Shown here piece after piece: positions 39,686 to 47,431 of a DNA stretch of 64,000 nucleotides (the stretch's first letter is position 1; each line of letters opens with the position of its first letter). A program made the position numbers and the translations under genes. The notes beneath the pieces were generated by a model that was given only the letters and a program-made list of their open reading frames with translations, had not been told where the DNA came from and ran no database searches. The stretch is from the NCBI RefSeq assembly GCF_023954335.1, contig NZ_JAMLIE010000001.1, positions 2,426,111 to 2,490,110 on the forward strand, in the 5' to 3' direction. Source of the DNA: Aquamicrobium sp. GTDB lineage: Bacteria > Pseudomonadota > Alphaproteobacteria > Rhizobiales > Rhizobiaceae.

Positions 39686-40968
39686 CAGCCACCGCCTTCG
39701 TCGGCTTCAAGTTCGATGCCGGTCAGCAGTTCCAGTTGCGTGCCGCGCGCCACGGTCACGTCAACCGTGGCAAGGCCGGTGATGCGAAGCCCGCCGGACG
39801 TGGCGTCCGAGTAAGGATCGCGGATCAGATCGACAGCGCCCCAGAGACCGACGAAAATCGGAGCAACGCCACCGGCATTCGTGGTCAGGAGCGCCGAAGT
39901 CGCCAGCGGATCGCCCGCAGGCGTGGCGAGCGCGTTGCTCGACATGGCGATGTTGCCGGCCGGAATATGGCGCACAAGGCGATCCCATTCGGAAACTGCC
40001 GTTCCTTCGATCAGCGTGTCATCGAGCACCGACCATGTTTCCGGCCGGATCAGCATCCGAACCGAACCGGGAGAACCGGCAGCGTTCGCGGTCATGAATC
40101 GCACCACGGCGGCACGGAACGCGGCCCACGATGCCAGCGCACCGACAGGCGTGGACGTGATGCCGTAAGTAGACTGCCCAGTGATGACGCCGAGCGGCTG
40201 GCCGGTCGCGCCAGTGCCGAGAAACACCGCCTTGTCGAGTTCGGCCGCAATCGTGCCGGCCATGTCGCGGCGCACTGCCTGCTCCAGCGCAGCGCCCGAC
40301 TGTTTCAGCGCCTTGCGCGTGATGCGCATGGTGATGCCGAGATTATGATCCGGTGCCAGCGACTTGTCGGTCGTGGCGTAGGCGGTCGGCCCCGGAACGC
40401 TGGCAGTCTCGCCATTGGCCCAGCCGGCAGTGATCGCCGAGCTTGTCACCGGCCATTCGATAGCGCCGTGGTCGATGGTGATCGACTGTGCGCCCATGCG
40501 GCCCGCAACACTGTCCGGGAAAAGCCGGTCGATGATCGGGCGGGTCTGGAGCGGGTTCGGCGTGCCGCTGGCAACGGTCTCGCCTGCGCGCTGCTCCAGC
40601 GCCAGCCACGGCACAGGAATGCCACGAAAACCGCCTTGCGAACGAAGCTCCTGGACGACTTCCGCCGTCGCGCCGTCGAGCGCCCGGCCTTCATCGAGGG
40701 CAAGGGCAACCTGCCGAAGCTCGAAACCGTCGATCAGTTCGTTGAATTCGCGATCCGAGCGGGTTTCGAGGTCCGCGCCGGCTTCGCGCCGTTCCTGATC
40801 CTCGGCGATCAGCGCCGCGCGATAACGGGTTTCGTTGTTGCGGTATTCCGCATCGAGGGCAGACATCTGCCGGGTTTCATCTTCCGAAGGCGTGTCCTTG
40901 CCGACCAGCCCGGCGAGGGCTTCGCGGATTTCGGACTGACGCCGGGCGATAGTGACGCTGGTCAGCAT
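39685..40968 (-). CDS. HK97 family major capsid protein
   Basis: 427 aa. The first 110 residues are a charged coiled-coil delta/scaffold domain (REALAGLVG...EDETRQMSALDAEYRNNETRYRAAL abbreviated), followed by the HK97 fold: ASGTPNPLQTRPIIDRLFPDS, GTGATGQPLGVITGQ and the C-terminal FVGLWGAVDLIRDPYSDA. Maturation by the adjacent protease should remove the N-domain. It is the gene most useful for testing whether this satellite makes small heads. Confidence 0.92.
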   Translation of the reverse strand: MLTSVTIARRQSEIREALAGLVGKDTPSEDETRQMSALDAEYRNNETRYRAALIAEDQERREAGADLETRSDREFNELIDGFELRQVALALDEGRALDGATAEVVQELRSQGGFRGIPVPWLALEQRAGETVASGTPNPLQTRPIIDRLFPDSVAGRMGAQSITIDHGAIEWPVTSSAITAGWANGETASVPGPTAYATTDKSLAPDHNLGITMRITRKALKQSGAALEQAVRRDMAGTIAAELDKAVFLGTGATGQPLGVITGQSTYGITSTPVGALASWAAFRAAVVRFMTANAAGSPGSVRMLIRPETWSVLDDTLIEGTAVSEWDRLVRHIPAGNIAMSSNALATPAGDPLATSALLTTNAGGVAPIFVGLWGAVDLIRDPYSDATSGGLRITGLATVDVTVARGTQLELLTGIELEADEGGG

Positions 40969-41007
40969 TGGGAGGTTTCCTGTTAACAGAGGTAATATGA
41001 TACCCCA

Positions 41008-41316
41008 TCAGGAAGTAGGAATAAAGTCCTTGAGCAATGCCTTCCACTTGTCCCGTTCCGGGTCGATCCGGCCCAGCCCGATTTCAAGCCGGGTCTTCCG
41101 CGCATGGCATTTCGGGCAGAGGGATTGCAGGTTATCGAGGTCATAGGGAGCGCCGCCGTCCCGGATCGGAACCTTGTGATCCACCTCCAGCCGGCCGCGC
41201 TCGCCGCACTGGACGCATTTGAAGCCGTCCCGCCGCTTCGCCAGCAGCCGAACCGCCTTCCACTGGTTTGTCCGGTAGATCGCCGAACCGTGGCGAGGAA
41301 AGCGCCCTACGCCCAT
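41008..41316 (-). CDS. HNH endonuclease
   Basis: 102 aa. A CxxC pair (CVQCGERGRLEVDHKVP) starts the motif, with the DH of VDHKVPIRDGG as first HNH residues, NLQSLCPKCHARKT closing it. Small HNH proteins next to the large terminase are part of HK97-type packaging motors and are required for cos cleavage. The gene overlaps the terminase end. Confidence 0.9.
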   Translation of the reverse strand: MGVGRFPRHGSAIYRTNQWKAVRLLAKRRDGFKCVQCGERGRLEVDHKVPIRDGGAPYDLDNLQSLCPKCHARKTRLEIGLGRIDPERDKWKALLKDFIPTS

Positions 41317-42941
41317 GCCACCCGCGACGGACGCGCAGCCGGCCGGGCGACACGACGCGCGCCCTCGGCAACAGCCAGCACCGCAGCAGCAGCCGCGTCG
41401 ATCCGGCCCAGCGACCGGGCTTTCGCCAGCTTATGATTGCCGGCCGGGTCAACCAGCGTGATCGCATCCGCGAAGGCCGAGCGCAGCAAGAGGCTGGGGA
41501 GCGTCTTCACCTGCCCGTCGAACAGGGCGCGCCGGAACCGTTCAATGTCTTCCGAGCCGTCTTTCCAGCCGAAACCGCGCCAGATGAACGGCACTCGCTG
41601 GAGATTGGCCTTCTGCATGGCTTCGGTGAACTCGGCATGGCGGAAGCGGTCGCCGACAATGCAGGTGATCGTCTCGCCCTCGACCAGCTTCGCCACCTCG
41701 ACCAGCCACGGCCCCGGCGGCACGGTATTCTCGCCGAGCACCGTCAGCTCGCCGCGTCCCTGCATCTCGACATAGCGCCCGGACACACCATCGGCCGCAC
41801 CGCGATCCGAGAGGGAAGGAACCGCCGGGAAGGTGCCGACCGCCTCCAGCCGGCCAGTTTCCGGCCAATAGAAGGCGGCGGCCGACATGGAACGGGAGCC
41901 GCCTAGATCGACGCCTAGAATGCACGGCCCCTCCCGCGCTGGCAGATCGTCGGGCTTCACCTCGGCCGACAGCCATTCGTCCACCGTCACCAGCACCGAC
42001 CGATCTTCGGTCGAGACACGTTCATTGCGGTTGAGGTTGCGGAAAGACGACAGCGCCGAGCCGCCGCGAGCGATCGCTCGCCGAGCCTGCGCCATCAACC
42101 AGTCGGCCGATGCGCCGATACCCTCGGCCGCGCCGGGATTGGCGATCAGCAGCGAATCCAGATCGTCGGCAGGTAGGCCGAAGGGCGGGCGATGCTCCTG
42201 CACGAAGGTTCCGGGCGGCGGTTCATCGAGCCATTTCGAGAAGGTATTCGCGTCGTCGGGCGCGCTGGTCGAGATAATCAGCGCCTTGCCGTTCCTCTTG
42301 CCGAGACCGGACAGGATCGCATTCTCCAGCAGGTCGCCTTTCTCCCGCTCCCATGCCGCCCGTTCATCGAGAATGGCGAGCGTCGGCGCACCGCCAAGGA
42401 TCGACCGGCCATCGGCGGCGATGCAGCGGGCAAGCCCGCCGCCGTTGCCCTCGTACTCCACCTCCAGCCGCGAGCCGCGCCGGATCGTGAAAAGCTCCTG
42501 CTCGCCCTCGGGAAGCCCCTCGATGAAGCCGACAAGGAAGTTGAAGGCGGTTTTCGCCTGATCGCGGTTTCGGGCAGCAAAGAGGATTTCCCGCTTCGGC
42601 TGCTCATCCCACACACCGATCAGGCTTCCGAGCGCCAGCCCCGCCGACAGGGCAGTTTTCGCGTTGCCTCGCCCAATCGACAGACACGCGACCATGTTTC
42701 CAGGATCTAGCGCGCCCCGGACGAAGGATCGCTGGAATTCAGCCAGGCGCAACGGTTCCCCGGCCTTCGGTCCCTCCGGAATTTTCAGGGTTTCGAGGAA
42801 CCGGATTGCCGTTTCTGCCGCCTCATTTCCCGGAATTTTATCGGGAGAGAGAAAGGAAGAGCCCGCTCCGCGCACGCGCCCCTCTCCCAACTTCGGGGCA
42901 TTGGGACCATTCCTGCGGGTCTTCGGGCCTGCCTTGGTCAT
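41307..42941 (-). CDS. terL: phage terminase large subunit
   Basis: 544 aa. ATPase domain: Walker A GRGNAKT at residues 90-96 and Walker B LAILDE near 188-193, followed by the coupling motif STSAPD. The nuclease domain begins near ILGVDLGGSRSMSAAAFYW, with the expected first aspartate. It is the packaging motor that cuts and pumps DNA into heads. Both functional sites look intact. A small-terminase gene is not obvious in element 1. Confidence 0.92.
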   Translation of the reverse strand: MTKAGPKTRRNGPNAPKLGEGRVRGAGSSFLSPDKIPGNEAAETAIRFLETLKIPEGPKAGEPLRLAEFQRSFVRGALDPGNMVACLSIGRGNAKTALSAGLALGSLIGVWDEQPKREILFAARNRDQAKTAFNFLVGFIEGLPEGEQELFTIRRGSRLEVEYEGNGGGLARCIAADGRSILGGAPTLAILDERAAWEREKGDLLENAILSGLGKRNGKALIISTSAPDDANTFSKWLDEPPPGTFVQEHRPPFGLPADDLDSLLIANPGAAEGIGASADWLMAQARRAIARGGSALSSFRNLNRNERVSTEDRSVLVTVDEWLSAEVKPDDLPAREGPCILGVDLGGSRSMSAAAFYWPETGRLEAVGTFPAVPSLSDRGAADGVSGRYVEMQGRGELTVLGENTVPPGPWLVEVAKLVEGETITCIVGDRFRHAEFTEAMQKANLQRVPFIWRGFGWKDGSEDIERFRRALFDGQVKTLPSLLLRSAFADAITLVDPAGNHKLAKARSLGRIDAAAAAVLAVAEGARRVARPAARPSRVAWA

Positions 42942-43318
42942 GCGCGCGCTCGCAGTTCGAGGGTCGCGCCTGCGGGGTCTTCGCCGATGTTGAGGATCGT
43001 GAACGTCTTGCCCTGCGCCTGCACAATGTCGGTGATGCCGATGGTCAGCTCGGCCGGGATCGTGGGTTGCAGGATGACGATGCGAACGTCGCCCATCTGC
43101 ACCACGCCAGCCGCGATCAGTGCCTCGTCATAGTCCACGACGAAACCCTGCATCTTGTGCTCGACGGTGACTGTCTCGCCGGGCCACGGTTCCCAACTCG
43201 GCCAATCTTCCGGCGGATCGGTCTGTGTGGTGCGAGGCACTACGATCTCATAAGGCACGTTGGCGTCGATCAGGGCTTCGCTGATCGTCTGTGCCAGTTC
43301 ACCAAGCAGGATAGACAT
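42938..43318 (-). CDS. head-tail joining / head-closure protein
   Basis: 126 aa. The C-terminal half, VVQMGDVRIVILQPTIPAE and FTILNIGEDPAGATLELRAR, has the pattern of phage head-closure proteins (beta-barrel; VQxGD ... G..f.I..V...PAG). First gene of the head operon. Its ribosome-binding site lies inside a hairpin (43321-43345). It overlaps the terminase start by 4 bases. Confidence 0.6.
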   Translation of the reverse strand: MSILLGELAQTISEALIDANVPYEIVVPRTTQTDPPEDWPSWEPWPGETVTVEHKMQGFVVDYDEALIAAGVVQMGDVRIVILQPTIPAELTIGITDIVQAQGKTFTILNIGEDPAGATLELRARA

Positions 43319-43320
43319 GC

Positions 43321-43345
43321 TGCACCTCGTTGCTGTTGAGGTGCA
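43321..43345 (-). promoter_or_regulatory. hairpin covering the ribosome-binding site of the head operon
   Basis: In the transcript, TGCACCTC and GAGGTGCA are perfect 8-bp arms around a 9-base loop. The GAGG ribosome-binding site is in the 3' arm, and the ATG of the head-closure gene follows two bases later. Folding would block initiation, so this may be a translational switch for capsid genes. Confidence 0.6.
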
Positions 43346-43350
43346 CCATA

Positions 43351-43366
43351 TAGGAAATATGTCCTA
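43351..43366. promoter_or_regulatory. near-perfect palindrome upstream of the head operon
   Basis: TAGGAAATATGTCCTA is a 16-base palindrome with one mismatched pair. It lies in the likely promoter of the leftward head operon: TTGAGA (bottom strand, near 43372) could be a -35 box and TATATG a -10 box. It is a candidate operator for AlpA or for a helper-phage activator. The half-site TATGTCCTA recurs upstream of alpA in element 2. Confidence 0.45.
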
Positions 43367-43522
43367 CTCTCAAACGAATGCCCGGTCGAACCAGTCTCGC
43401 GCGAATTTTCTGGAATTCGGCCCAAATCCCCTTTCTAACCCCTCAGAAGCCGCCAAAGGAGAGGGAGAGGAGAGGAGGAGAGAGGGTGTTCTGTTTCTTA
43501 TTGGGGTACGATTCCATACCCC

Positions 43523-44518
43523 TTAGCCAAAGCGATAGAGCGGCGGGTCTTTCGGCCCTCTCCCGCCTGCATGGACGCATTCGATCAGCTTGCGCTCCAG
43601 CAATTCGGCCCGCGCGCTCTTGAACCTGGGGAGCGTCCATCCGAGAGATTCCGCGAATGCTTTAGCCAAGACGAAGTCTCGGCCCCAATGGTGACGACGT
43701 AGGATCGTGAGCAGCGCGAAGGCGTCCGGGTTGCTGGCGGCAAGGCTGTCCACCTCGTCAGCCTCGAACACGATGCGCGCACCATGCCCAAACCAATTCT
43801 TGCCCTCCATTTCGTATTTCCATGCCGATGCTACGATCTTGAGCACCTCGGCGTCGGGGAGCGGTTGGTAGAAAGTTTGGTTATGGTGCATCGCTTCCGC
43901 CAGAAGTTTTGATATTTCTCCGCCGCATCCCCGCGCAGCTTTCATGCAGTGACGCCAGAGAGCGTGATTGCGCCCGTCGCCGTTTTTCAAGTCGTTGCCC
44001 GGCAAAGGGTCCGCAGCAGGCATGGCCTGTTCACTGCCACTATTGACTATAGCGGGACGCATCGTCGGCAACCGTTCGAGGTCGTCGAGAGTACCTTGAA
44101 TGATCTCATACCGCCCCTTGCTGCCGACACTGGGCGGGGCGACGACGAAGCCGTCACCAAGAATGTCTATGGGTCTTGCCGGATCGGGGCGCACGCGGCG
44201 GTTCTCGCCGTTGCGACGATACCAAGCCTGATAGTTCCCCGAGCCACTACGGACGATGAATGGTGTTGGCCCATGACGGGCAAGGGCATCCGCGAGCACT
44301 CTCTCGTCGGGCGTGTCCACGTCCAGAATAGTGATCCGGTTCCGGCGGCAAGCAAACCCGAACGCATCGTTGTCCGGGAATTTCATCGCCAGTTGACTGC
44401 TGACCTTGGGACCGATCTTTAGATAGCCCTTCACGGCCGGCACCTTGTTGGCACCGACCGGGAAGGTCGCCACGCCGTGCTCAGCGTAGCGCGGTTGCCA
44501 TTCCGCGAAAGCACCCAC
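43523..44518 (-). CDS. bifunctional primase-polymerase (prim-pol) replication protein
   Basis: 331 aa from GTG 44518, which overlaps the stop of the HNH-like gene by one base; the longer frame is not coding. The N-terminal prim-pol domain has GVATFPVGANKVPAVKGYLKIG, ITILDVDTPDERV with the metal-binding DxD, and GNYQAWYRRNGENRRVR and DILGDGFVVAPPS for the rest of the site. The C-terminal part (about 220-331) looks like a winged-helix domain. It is the probable initiator of satellite replication. No helicase domain is present. Confidence 0.85.
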   Translation of the reverse strand: MGAFAEWQPRYAEHGVATFPVGANKVPAVKGYLKIGPKVSSQLAMKFPDNDAFGFACRRNRITILDVDTPDERVLADALARHGPTPFIVRSGSGNYQAWYRRNGENRRVRPDPARPIDILGDGFVVAPPSVGSKGRYEIIQGTLDDLERLPTMRPAIVNSGSEQAMPAADPLPGNDLKNGDGRNHALWRHCMKAARGCGGEISKLLAEAMHHNQTFYQPLPDAEVLKIVASAWKYEMEGKNWFGHGARIVFEADEVDSLAASNPDAFALLTILRRHHWGRDFVLAKAFAESLGWTLPRFKSARAELLERKLIECVHAGGRGPKDPPLYRFG

Positions 44519-44766
44519 TAGGCACCTATCGCGAACAGGTCGCCGGGCTGTTTGTCGTGGTGCCGGCGATGGTGGAACCGACACAGCCAATCGACAAGCA
44601 GCGGCTCCGAATAGTCCTCGTGGTGCGCCTCGGCAGCGGCCCCGCATATGCAGCAAGGCCGCCGGTGAAGTTCACCACGCCGGATAGCGCGGGCGACAAT
44701 GCCGTGCGCCCGGATGGCCACACGGTTTGCGCGGTTCCATTTCAGTTGCGGCGAGATGCGTTCCAT
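44518..44766 (-). CDS. small HNH-like zinc-binding phage protein
   Basis: 82 aa from ATG 44766, overlapping the upstream stop. CCICGAAAEAHHEDYSEPLL and WLCRFHHRRHHDK have the C-x2-C, HH-x-DY and C-x2-H-H pattern of the small His/Cys phage proteins seen beside replication genes; the fold is probably HNH-like. Role unknown. Confidence 0.7.
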   Translation of the reverse strand: MERISPQLKWNRANRVAIRAHGIVARAIRRGELHRRPCCICGAAAEAHHEDYSEPLLVDWLCRFHHRRHHDKQPGDLFAIGA

Positions 44767-44987
44767 CACGCGCCCCCCGAAACATAGCCGCACAGGCCCT
44801 CGTCGGAGAGTTGCAGGCGAAGACGATTTACCTCGGCCTGCGTTCTCGCGAAGATCGTCTGCACCGGCTGGCCGGGGCGATGAACATTGATCGCGATGCC
44901 GACGCCCCAGCGCTCCACAATAAAATGGCCGGCGGGTTTTGCCGCCAGCCATGTGTCGAGGTTGTCGAAGGAAGGCCGAATGCTCAT
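44766..44987 (-). CDS. small phage protein, unknown
   Basis: 73 aa from ATG 44987, which overlaps the AlpA-like stop codon. IRPSFDNLDTWLAAKPAGHFIVERWGV abbreviated, then a helix ARTQAEVNRLRLQL. No family recognised; tight overlaps on both sides show that it belongs to the operon. Confidence 0.6.
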   Translation of the reverse strand: MSIRPSFDNLDTWLAAKPAGHFIVERWGVGIAINVHRPGQPVQTIFARTQAEVNRLRLQLSDEGLCGYVSGGA

Positions 44988-45262
44988 CAGGCGGCCCCCC
45001 TCATTTCCTGCGCGGCTTCCCACGCCTCGATGTCAGCAATACGCCAATACCGATAGCGGCCCAGATAGACTGGCTTGGGAAAGCCCATGCTATCGTCGGC
45101 AAGCCACCGCCAAAGCGTCATCTGCGAGATGCGGTAGCGGTCGAGAACGTGGCGGGCCGGGAGGAAGCCACCGGAGCCGGCAGCGGGGTCCGTCACAGAT
45201 TGTGAAGTCGGTCCGGCAAGATTCCTATTGAACGCTGCCGCGTGTGTGTGGTTAGAAGTCAC
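44987..45262 (-). CDS. alpA: AlpA-like / excisionase-type HTH regulator
   Basis: 91 aa from GTG 45262, chosen because AAGGAG lies 11 bases upstream; an ATG at 45310 is the other candidate. The winged-helix core is FLPARHVLDRYRISQMTLWRWL, followed by PVYLGRYRYWRIADIEAWE, the MerR-like AlpA pattern. AlpA proteins activate excision and satellite genes in Gram-negative satellites (P4, PICIs). It opens the int-distal operon and is the likely induction switch. Confidence 0.83.
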   Translation of the reverse strand: MTSNHTHAAAFNRNLAGPTSQSVTDPAAGSGGFLPARHVLDRYRISQMTLWRWLADDSMGFPKPVYLGRYRYWRIADIEAWEAAQEMRGAA

Positions 45263-45322
45263 TGCGAGGGTCACTCCTTCGCAACAAGGGGAGGGTCTCG
45301 AAAGAGACACCTTGTCATTGAA

Positions 45323-45367
45323 GAAACAGCCGGGCTTCGCTTTCTCAGGGCCGCGCCCGGCTGTTTC
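45323..45367. promoter_or_regulatory. 13-bp perfect hairpin upstream of alpA
   Basis: GAAACAGCCGGGC (45323-45335) and GCCCGGCTGTTTC (45355-45367) form a perfect stem with a 19-base loop, between the iteron array and alpA. There is no following T run in the alpA direction, so it may be an attenuator or replication structure and not a simple terminator. Confidence 0.55.
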
Positions 45368-45492
45368 AATTTCCTCGTCTGTAAATAACGAGTTAACCCA
45401 ATTTACCCGATCCGCGAATCATCACGCAAGCCGTGAACCCGCGCTCCCCCGGCTTTTTTGTTCTCTTATCGTTCTATTGAGTGCCGACAAAT

Positions 45493-45535
45493 CGGAACTA
45501 TACGGAACCTAACGGAACACAATGGAAAATAACGG
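45493..45535. repeat. 10-bp iteron array in element 1
   Basis: Four head-to-tail 10-mers: CGGAACTATA, CGGAACCTAA, CGGAACACAA, TGGAAAATAA, then CGG of a fifth. On the other strand the consensus is TTnnGTTCCG. The array sits in the 315-bp gap between integrase and alpA. One-turn spacing points to cooperative protein binding on one DNA face: operator or replication origin. Confidence 0.75.
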
Positions 45536-45577
45536 CATTTCCGGCATGAGAGCGGGCGAAAATTGCCTGTGGATAAC

Positions 45578-46831
45578 CTAGGTGCGAGCCATCGAAATCA
45601 CGTTGTCGATTGTCTTGCCGGACACCAGTGACTCGACATATCGGCCCCATGCTTCCAGCGCGGCTTGCTTCTGCTTTAGGTAGCCCGCGCGATTATAGGT
45701 TCCGGCAACACCGGCCCGGCTCCCGGACACGTGATTTAGAACCGCCTCGACTATGTGCGGGTCGATCGCAAGCTCGTCATTCATCATGGTGCTGACTGTC
45801 CTGCGCAGATCGTGAAGGGACCAGCGCGGCAGTGTCTCCCCGGCAAGCTCATTCATCTTGGTGCGGCACGCCTCAACGGGCTTGGTGAAGCCGCTAGGCG
45901 GCGTCTCGCCGTTTGTGGTGAAGACCAAGCCCCTATCGTTTTTGATACGCGGTGCGGCTTCCAGAATGGCGAGCACCGGGTCGGCAAGCGGCACGACATG
46001 CTCCCGACGGTTCTTCGTCCGATCGGCTCCAATGGTCCATAGGCGCTTTTCGAGGTCCAATTCGCCTTCGACCATTTCGTTGACTTCGGATTTCCGCTGC
46101 CCGGTCAGGAGCAATAGCCGGAATATGGTTTGGAACGGATGCCCCAGCGCGCCGGTCGCCTGCCAGAACAGCTTCACCTCATCGGCCGTCAAATGACGCT
46201 CGCGGGCTTCCTCGGCTGCCTTGTTCCAAACAACAGGCGTGGCGTCGATAATGTCCCGGCGGGCCGCCCAAGCGAACAGCGGCGAGATGGCTGCAAAGGT
46301 CCGGTTCGCGACGTATGGTGCCCGGTCAACTATGCCGTCGAGCAGTTCGATAACATCCCGTTTCTTGATCTCCTGAATGCGCTTCTCGCCCCATACCTCC
46401 GGCGTGGTCAACTGGTCGAGTAAGCGCTTGGTCTCGGCGACGGTGCGCGGCTTCGGCTTCGCATTCTTCCTCGTCGCCCTGCCAGCCTCGTAGTGCTTGA
46501 GGTAGGTTTCGACAATCTCCGGGAACAAGTCGCGCTTGGACTGTGCCTCATCTTTCTCGGCTGCCTTCCTCGCTCGCTTTTCAGCGGCCGGATCGTGGTC
46601 GGAGTTTTCGATTGCCGCCATCGCCAGCTTGCGCGCTGTGGCGAGTGGCGGGAAGCCGTCGAGGGTCAGCTTGCGGGGTTTGCCTTCGTGCCGATAGCGC
46701 ACCGCCCAGGATTTCTTCCCGGAAGGCTGGATGACGAGATAGAGCCCCTTGCAGCCGCCGTCTGGTATCTCGCGCCGGGTCTCCCCCGGCTTGGCATTCT
46801 TGATGGAAATATCGGTCAGCCGCGCTGCCAT
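45578..46831 (-). CDS. int: tyrosine integrase of element 1 (P4/phage type)
   Basis: 417 aa. An N-terminal DUF4102 arm-binding domain (ISIKNAKPGETRREIPDGG) precedes a SAM-like core-binding domain and the catalytic domain. Catalytic residues: Arg in LLTGQRKSEV, the HxxR of HDLRRTVSTM, His in VLNHVSG and Tyr in AGTYNRAGY. The gene starts 163 bp from the attM core, reading away from it. Specificity for tRNA-Lys follows from the flanking repeats. Confidence 0.95.
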   Translation of the reverse strand: MAARLTDISIKNAKPGETRREIPDGGCKGLYLVIQPSGKKSWAVRYRHEGKPRKLTLDGFPPLATARKLAMAAIENSDHDPAAEKRARKAAEKDEAQSKRDLFPEIVETYLKHYEAGRATRKNAKPKPRTVAETKRLLDQLTTPEVWGEKRIQEIKKRDVIELLDGIVDRAPYVANRTFAAISPLFAWAARRDIIDATPVVWNKAAEEARERHLTADEVKLFWQATGALGHPFQTIFRLLLLTGQRKSEVNEMVEGELDLEKRLWTIGADRTKNRREHVVPLADPVLAILEAAPRIKNDRGLVFTTNGETPPSGFTKPVEACRTKMNELAGETLPRWSLHDLRRTVSTMMNDELAIDPHIVEAVLNHVSGSRAGVAGTYNRAGYLKQKQAALEAWGRYVESLVSGKTIDNVISMART

Positions 46832-46834
46832 TGT

Positions 46835-46910
46835 GTTACCCCGGCGCTGTCTGGGGTAACAGAATTCGCCCGATTGCGGCCGTTACCCGGTGTTAATATC
46901 ACTAGGTAAC
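46835..46910. repeat. GGGGTAAC repeats at the right end of element 1
   Basis: GTTACCCC at 46835-46842, GGGGTAAC at 46853-46860, GTTACCC at 46882-46888 and GGTAAC at 46905-46910, between int and the att core. They mirror the set at 36425-36466 and are candidate arm-type sites of integrase 1. Confidence 0.6.
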
Positions 46911-46993
46911 ATGCGCTAAAAATCCTTGATTTGCAACGGTTTGAAATCGTTACGAACAACTGAATTGGTAGGCGCTGATATGGTATCCAATCA

Positions 46994-47044
46994 GACTTTT
47001 AATCAGTAGGTCCTGGGTTCGAGCCCCAGCGCGCTCACCAAAAA
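46994..47044. repeat. attM: tRNA-Lys 3' core repeat, copy 2
   Basis: 51 bases identical to the attL copy within the tRNA. It is the right border of element 1 and the left border of element 2. The bases upstream do not complete a tRNA, so no second functional gene exists here. Confidence 0.93.
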
Positions 47045-47071
47045 TAAGTAAAAACAATGACTTGTGAGAGG

Positions 47072-47100
47072 ATGACGGTACAGAGTACCGTCATTGTTTT
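47072..47100. terminator. hairpin terminator just inside element 2
   Basis: ATGACGGTAC and GTACCGTCAT form a 10-bp perfect stem with a 3-base loop and are followed by TGTTTTTGG. It could end transcription entering the island from the left or, with weaker A/T flanks, serve both directions. Confidence 0.7.
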
Positions 47101-47102
47101 TG

Positions 47103-47122
47103 GTGTCCGCATAATGTCCGCA
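47103..47122. repeat. GTGTCCGCA repeats at the left end of element 2 (candidate arm sites)
   Basis: GTGTCCGCA at 47103-47111 and ATGTCCGCA at 47114-47122. Matching copies lie beside the integrase at the other end: 63453-63461 and, inverted, 63557-63565. This pairing supports attM and attR as the two borders of element 2. Confidence 0.6.
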
Positions 47123-47431
47123 AAGGCGTCCAGCTCCAATTGTGATTCCGTTCTGCGGAGAGGATCAGTCCGGTAAGCGCACGCTGAATGGAACCGATGC
47201 ACGTTTCGGCCCCTGTCCGCCTTGACGATCGCCGAGATCAACCCTCATTTCCGCATTGCCGATCTCCTCTTCGGTTGGTGCGGGGGATGACACGAAGTCG
47301 GTGGGCGACTAACGTAACCTCTCGGTTGGGTCAGATCGCACAAAGGCGAAATTGGGGTTTAAATGGCAAAATTGACAGGCCAGAGTTCGCATCGGGAATC
47401 GCGGCAACCAGCGACTGGTCGCGCGATTTAC

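Larger units (their letters stand above)
36364..46993. mobile_element. element 1: capsid-forming PICI-like phage satellite
   Basis: About 10.7 kb between two identical 51-bp att repeats. All genes read leftward from an integrase at the right end: int, alpA, two small genes, prim-pol, head-closure protein, large terminase, HNH nuclease, HK97 capsid, prohead protease, connector, portal, two zinc-finger genes. No tail, tail-fibre, holin, endolysin, antirepressor or CI-size repressor gene is present, and there is no room for them. Known capsid-forming PICIs have this content and size. Reading frames are intact, so it may be functional. Confidence 0.75.

Noticed and set aside
36364..46993. Gene transfer agent cluster
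   Set aside because: Head genes resemble HK97 types, but there are no tail or baseplate genes and the integrase, AlpA and att repeats show a mobile element.
47035..47241. 68-aa leftward frame across the att region
   Set aside because: It includes the terminator arms and arm-site repeats and has no family likeness.
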